Shown piece by piece: positions 61,664 through 64,000 of a DNA stretch of 64,000 nucleotides. Position 1 is the first letter of the stretch. Each line of letters opens with the position of its first letter. The stretch comes from Vibrio japonicus (GTDB lineage Bacteria > Pseudomonadota > Gammaproteobacteria > Enterobacterales > Vibrionaceae). Location of the stretch: positions 744,001-808,000 of the forward strand of contig NZ_CP102097.1 of the NCBI RefSeq assembly GCF_024582835.1, in the 5' to 3' direction. A program made the position numbers and the translations under genes. Below the pieces are notes generated by a model. That model had not been told where the DNA came from. It did no database searches and saw only the letters and a list, made by a program, of their open reading frames with translations.

Positions 61664-63133
61664 ATGGAAAGCAGTAAATTCTCTATTTTTTCATTCAAAG
61701 GGAAGATGAAAATCTTGCACCTGAGCTGGATGGCTTTTTTCATCACGTTTGTTGTGTGGTTTAACTTTGCGCCGCTGTTGCAAATGGTGAAAGAAACCCT
61801 CGGACTGACCACTGAGGAAATCAAAACGCTCTTGATTCTCAATGTGGCACTCACGATACCAGCGCGAGTCGTGATAGGTATGCTCACGGATAAATATGGT
61901 CCTCGGATCGTGTATTCCGCTCTACTTGCGGTCTGCTCAATCCCTTGTTTTATGTTCGCTTTCGCAGACTCGTTTATTCAAGCCGCTATCGCACGCTTCT
62001 TGCTTGGCTTTATCGGCGCAGGTTTTGTGATTGGTATTCGCCTCGTATCGGAGTGGTTTCCCCACAATGAGCTGGGTACGGCCGAAGGCATTTACGGCGG
62101 TTGGGGCAACTTTGGTTCAGCAGCCGCAGCTTTCACACTACCGACAGCAGCTCTGATGTTTGGTGGCGAAGACGGTTGGCGCTACGCGATTGCGGTCACG
62201 GGTGTGATGAGCTTAGTGTTCTCTGTGATTTTCTATCGTAGCGTGTCCGATACACCAAAAGGTTCTACTTACTTCAAACCTAAGCACTTATCTGCGATGG
62301 AGGTGACCTCGAAAGGCGACTTCTTCTTTCTATTGCTGATGAAAGTGCCGATGTATGCCGTGTTAGCACTACTGGCATGGAAGCTGTCTGACGCAGGTAT
62401 CGGAATGTTGTCTGACATCGCAGTAAACTCGATTTACGCGGGTTTGATTGCGCTGTATTTGGTTGAAGTAGCACAAGTCTGGAAGGTGAATAAAACCGTA
62501 TTTGAAAAGCCCGTTGAAGAGATGCATCAGTACAAATTCAAACAAGTGGCGGTACTGAACGTGCTCTACTTTGCGACCTTTGGATCTGAACTGGCGGTCG
62601 TTTCAATGTTGCCATTGTTTTTCTCAGAAACATTTGAGCTTTCGCCAGTATTGGCAGGCATGGTGGCATCGGCGTATGCCTTTATGAACTTGATGTCGAG
62701 ACCGGGTGGTGGTTGGATTTCGGATCGCTATGGCCGTAAACCTACGCTACTGATTTTAACCGCAGGTCTTGCGGTGGGCTACTTCGTGATGGGACAAGTG
62801 GGCAGTGAATGGCCGATTTGGCTGGCGGTAGCGGCGGCGATGGCATGCTCGTTCTTTGTTCAAGCGGGCGAGGGTGCGGTGTTTGCCACAGTGCCGCTGA
62901 TTAAGCGTCGTATGACGGGCCAAATCGCTGGCATGACGGGTGCTTACGGTAACGTTGGTGCGGTGACTTACCTGACCATTCTGTCGTTTGTTGACTACCA
63001 AACGTTTTTCTTTGTCATCGCAGGTACGGCAGTTATTGGTTTTATTGCGCTAATGTTTATGGAAGAGCCAAACGGTAAGATCGCTGAAGTGAACGAAGAT
63101 GGTAGCGTGACGCTGATTGACGTCTCGAATTAA
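61664..63133 (+). CDS. NarK/NasA-family nitrate/nitrite transporter
   Basis: 489 residues, a major-facilitator protein with about twelve membrane segments. It has the nitrate-nitrite porter pattern: [20 protein letters not shown] at the start, the [19 protein letters not shown] nitrate signature near 145, and a second G-rich signature [20 protein letters not shown] near 425. It should import nitrate for NasA. It is the fourth gene of the sigma-54 operon, followed by a terminator-like hairpin and a PP2C-type gene. Confidence 0.93.
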   Translation: MESSKFSIFSFKGKMKILHLSWMAFFITFVVWFNFAPLLQMVKETLGLTTEEIKTLLILNVALTIPARVVIGMLTDKYGPRIVYSALLAVCSIPCFMFAFADSFIQAAIARFLLGFIGAGFVIGIRLVSEWFPHNELGTAEGIYGGWGNFGSAAAAFTLPTAALMFGGEDGWRYAIAVTGVMSLVFSVIFYRSVSDTPKGSTYFKPKHLSAMEVTSKGDFFFLLLMKVPMYAVLALLAWKLSDAGIGMLSDIAVNSIYAGLIALYLVEVAQVWKVNKTVFEKPVEEMHQYKFKQVAVLNVLYFATFGSELAVVSMLPLFFSETFELSPVLAGMVASAYAFMNLMSRPGGGWISDRYGRKPTLLILTAGLAVGYFVMGQVGSEWPIWLAVAAAMACSFFVQAGEGAVFATVPLIKRRMTGQIAGMTGAYGNVGAVTYLTILSFVDYQTFFFVIAGTAVIGFIALMFMEEPNGKIAEVNEDGSVTLIDVSN

Positions 63134-63199
63134 GAGATTATGAAATCGGGAGATGCGTGAGTCGCGAAGAATCCCCCGTTCGTGTCTGACGCATCGTTC

Positions 63200-63225
63200 A
63201 AAAGCTCAATGTCAATTGGGCTTTT
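63200..63225 (+). terminator. Hairpin with T-run after the nitrate transporter
   Basis: AAAAGCTCAAT-GTC-AATTGGGCTTTT followed by TTG and TTC; possibly partial termination before the PP2C gene. Confidence 0.65.
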
Positions 63226-63255
63226 GTTCTTCCACCATTTTAACGAAGAGCGTCT

Positions 63256-64000
63256 ATGAATCTGAGCAAAAATAAGCATTTCCCCCAGCTTTCATTGGAG
63301 CATGGAGGAACATCGTTAACAGGCACACGCGCCGAAAACCAAGATGCCATTCTGGTCAAAGTCCCCCATGACACTAACGTATTGGCACACAAAGGTATTG
63401 TCGCCTGTATCGCGGACGGCGTCAGTTGCAGCGATCATAGTCAAAAGGCCAGTCATACCGCTGTGGTGCAGTTTATTACTGACTACTACGCAACGCCCGA
63501 TAGCTGGAGTGTTAAACGTTCAGCCAGCCAAATTCTGACGTCTCTCAATTCATGGTTATATGAAGAGGGAAGTAAACAAGGGCTATCACACAACGGTTTG
63601 GTGACCACCTTTAGTGCCATCATTTTTAAATCTAACACTGCGCATTTGTTTCACGTTGGTGATACGCGTATTTATCGACTCAGAGGCAATAAATTACATC
63701 GACTCACAAACGATCATCAGCGAACCAATTTCGGTAAAAGTGCTTATCTGACACGCGCTCTCGGTATGGATAACAAACTGGATGTGGACTATCAGACACT
63801 GTCATTGAGAGAAGGGGATAGGTTTGTTCTAACCTCAGACGGTGTCCACGACTATCTAGACCATCAAATGCTGACTGATATGGTGGCATCGACTACTGAA
63901 GACATATCAAAGCTCACTCAAAAACTGTGTGAGTATGCACTGAGCAGTGACAGTCAAGATAATCTGAGCTGTTTAATTATCGATATTCGCCAATTGCCCG
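63256..64000 (+). CDS. PP2C-type Ser/Thr phosphatase, partial (probable phosphatase-kinase fusion)
   Basis: The open frame runs from the ATG at 63256 to the window edge (248 codons), so the gene is truncated by the boundary. I read it directly: MNLSKNKHFPQLSL start, GTRAENQDA near 25, CIADGVSCSDHSQKAS near 55, HVGDTRIYRL near 137, LTSDGVHDYL near 196 and SQDNLSCLIIDI near 235. These are PP2C motifs with the metal-binding aspartates. Genes at this place, beside nirBD and the nitrate transporter, often encode bifunctional phosphatase-Ser/Thr kinases; the kinase half would lie beyond the window. Confidence 0.83.
   Translation, partial: MNLSKNKHFPQLSLEHGGTSLTGTRAENQDAILVKVPHDTNVLAHKGIVACIADGVSCSDHSQKASHTAVVQFITDYYATPDSWSVKRSASQILTSLNSWLYEEGSKQGLSHNGLVTTFSAIIFKSNTAHLFHVGDTRIYRLRGNKLHRLTNDHQRTNFGKSAYLTRALGMDNKLDVDYQTLSLREGDRFVLTSDGVHDYLDHQMLTDMVASTTEDISKLTQKLCEYALSSDSQDNLSCLIIDIRQLP

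Noticed and set aside
1..64000. tRNA, rRNA, IS elements, CRISPR arrays, integron attC sites
   Set aside because: Looked for conserved tRNA arms, transposase-like frames and regular spaced repeats; the only regular repeat array is the ori2 iteron set.

Overview
The window is a stretch of the secondary chromosome (chromosome 2) of a Vibrio species, spanning its replication origin. The diagnostic block is a ParA2/ParB2 partition operon, about 1.2 kb of non-coding DNA packed with Dam-containing TGATCAT iterons, two DnaA boxes and an AT-rich zone, and a 656-residue RctB initiator, which is found only in Vibrionaceae. Five matches to the chromosome-2 parS2 palindrome (TTTACANTGTAAA) lie within about 12 kb. 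Gene content (malT, speAB, maoP-hdfR, tmcA, a VcINDY-sized SLC13 carrier, nhaD, nitrate assimilation) is ordinary Vibrio. I cannot fix the species; the Harveyi clade is a guess. I see no tRNA, rRNA, IS element or CRISPR array.

Layout. 1-16 kb: malT; a large secreted AlkP-superfamily protein; yibL; a DCC-family protein; a chemoreceptor; a LysE exporter; a DUF465 protein; the Hsp70-like yegD; then a leftward four-gene envelope cassette (small anchored protein, OmpA lipoprotein with glycine zipper, five-helix membrane protein, secreted VWA-like protein) that I cannot assign to a known system. 16.6-31.5 kb: a DUF342 gene, tmcA, parB2, parA2, ori2, rctB, an unknown gene carrying extra iteron-like sites, two Fur-box-controlled peptide-type ABC ATPases without permeases, small conserved genes, a second YebC-family gene and a YhfG-Fic toxin-antitoxin pair. 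31.6-43.9 kb: DMT exporter with divergent MarR regulator, Usp, IclR regulator with a degenerate arginase-fold protein, PhoX phosphatase, a 50-residue membrane peptide, a TPP riboswitch with thiD, ArsR and TetR regulators, an alpha/beta hydrolase and an SLC13 transporter. 44-54.7 kb: speA-speB, maoP/hdfR, azoR, an Ada-AlkA fusion with ogt, nhaD, a UPF0178 protein and a DUF302 protein. 54.8-64 kb: nitrate assimilation, with nasA leftward and cobA-nirB-nirD-transporter-PP2C rightward, the last gene cut by the window edge.

How the parts work together. RctB binds the iterons and the 39-mer/29-mer-like sites to start and limit chromosome-2 replication, while ParA2, ParB2 and the parS2 sites segregate the origin. 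In the nitrate locus the intergenic region carries two back-to-back sigma-54 promoters and two NtrC-like sites, so nitrogen limitation should switch on both arms; CobA supplies the siroheme precursor for NirB. Several local regulators have readable operators: twin MarR-type sites at 32.5 kb, a repeated 13-mer in front of both the TetR gene and the hydrolase, a Fur box at 28.7 kb and a THI box at 38.6 kb.
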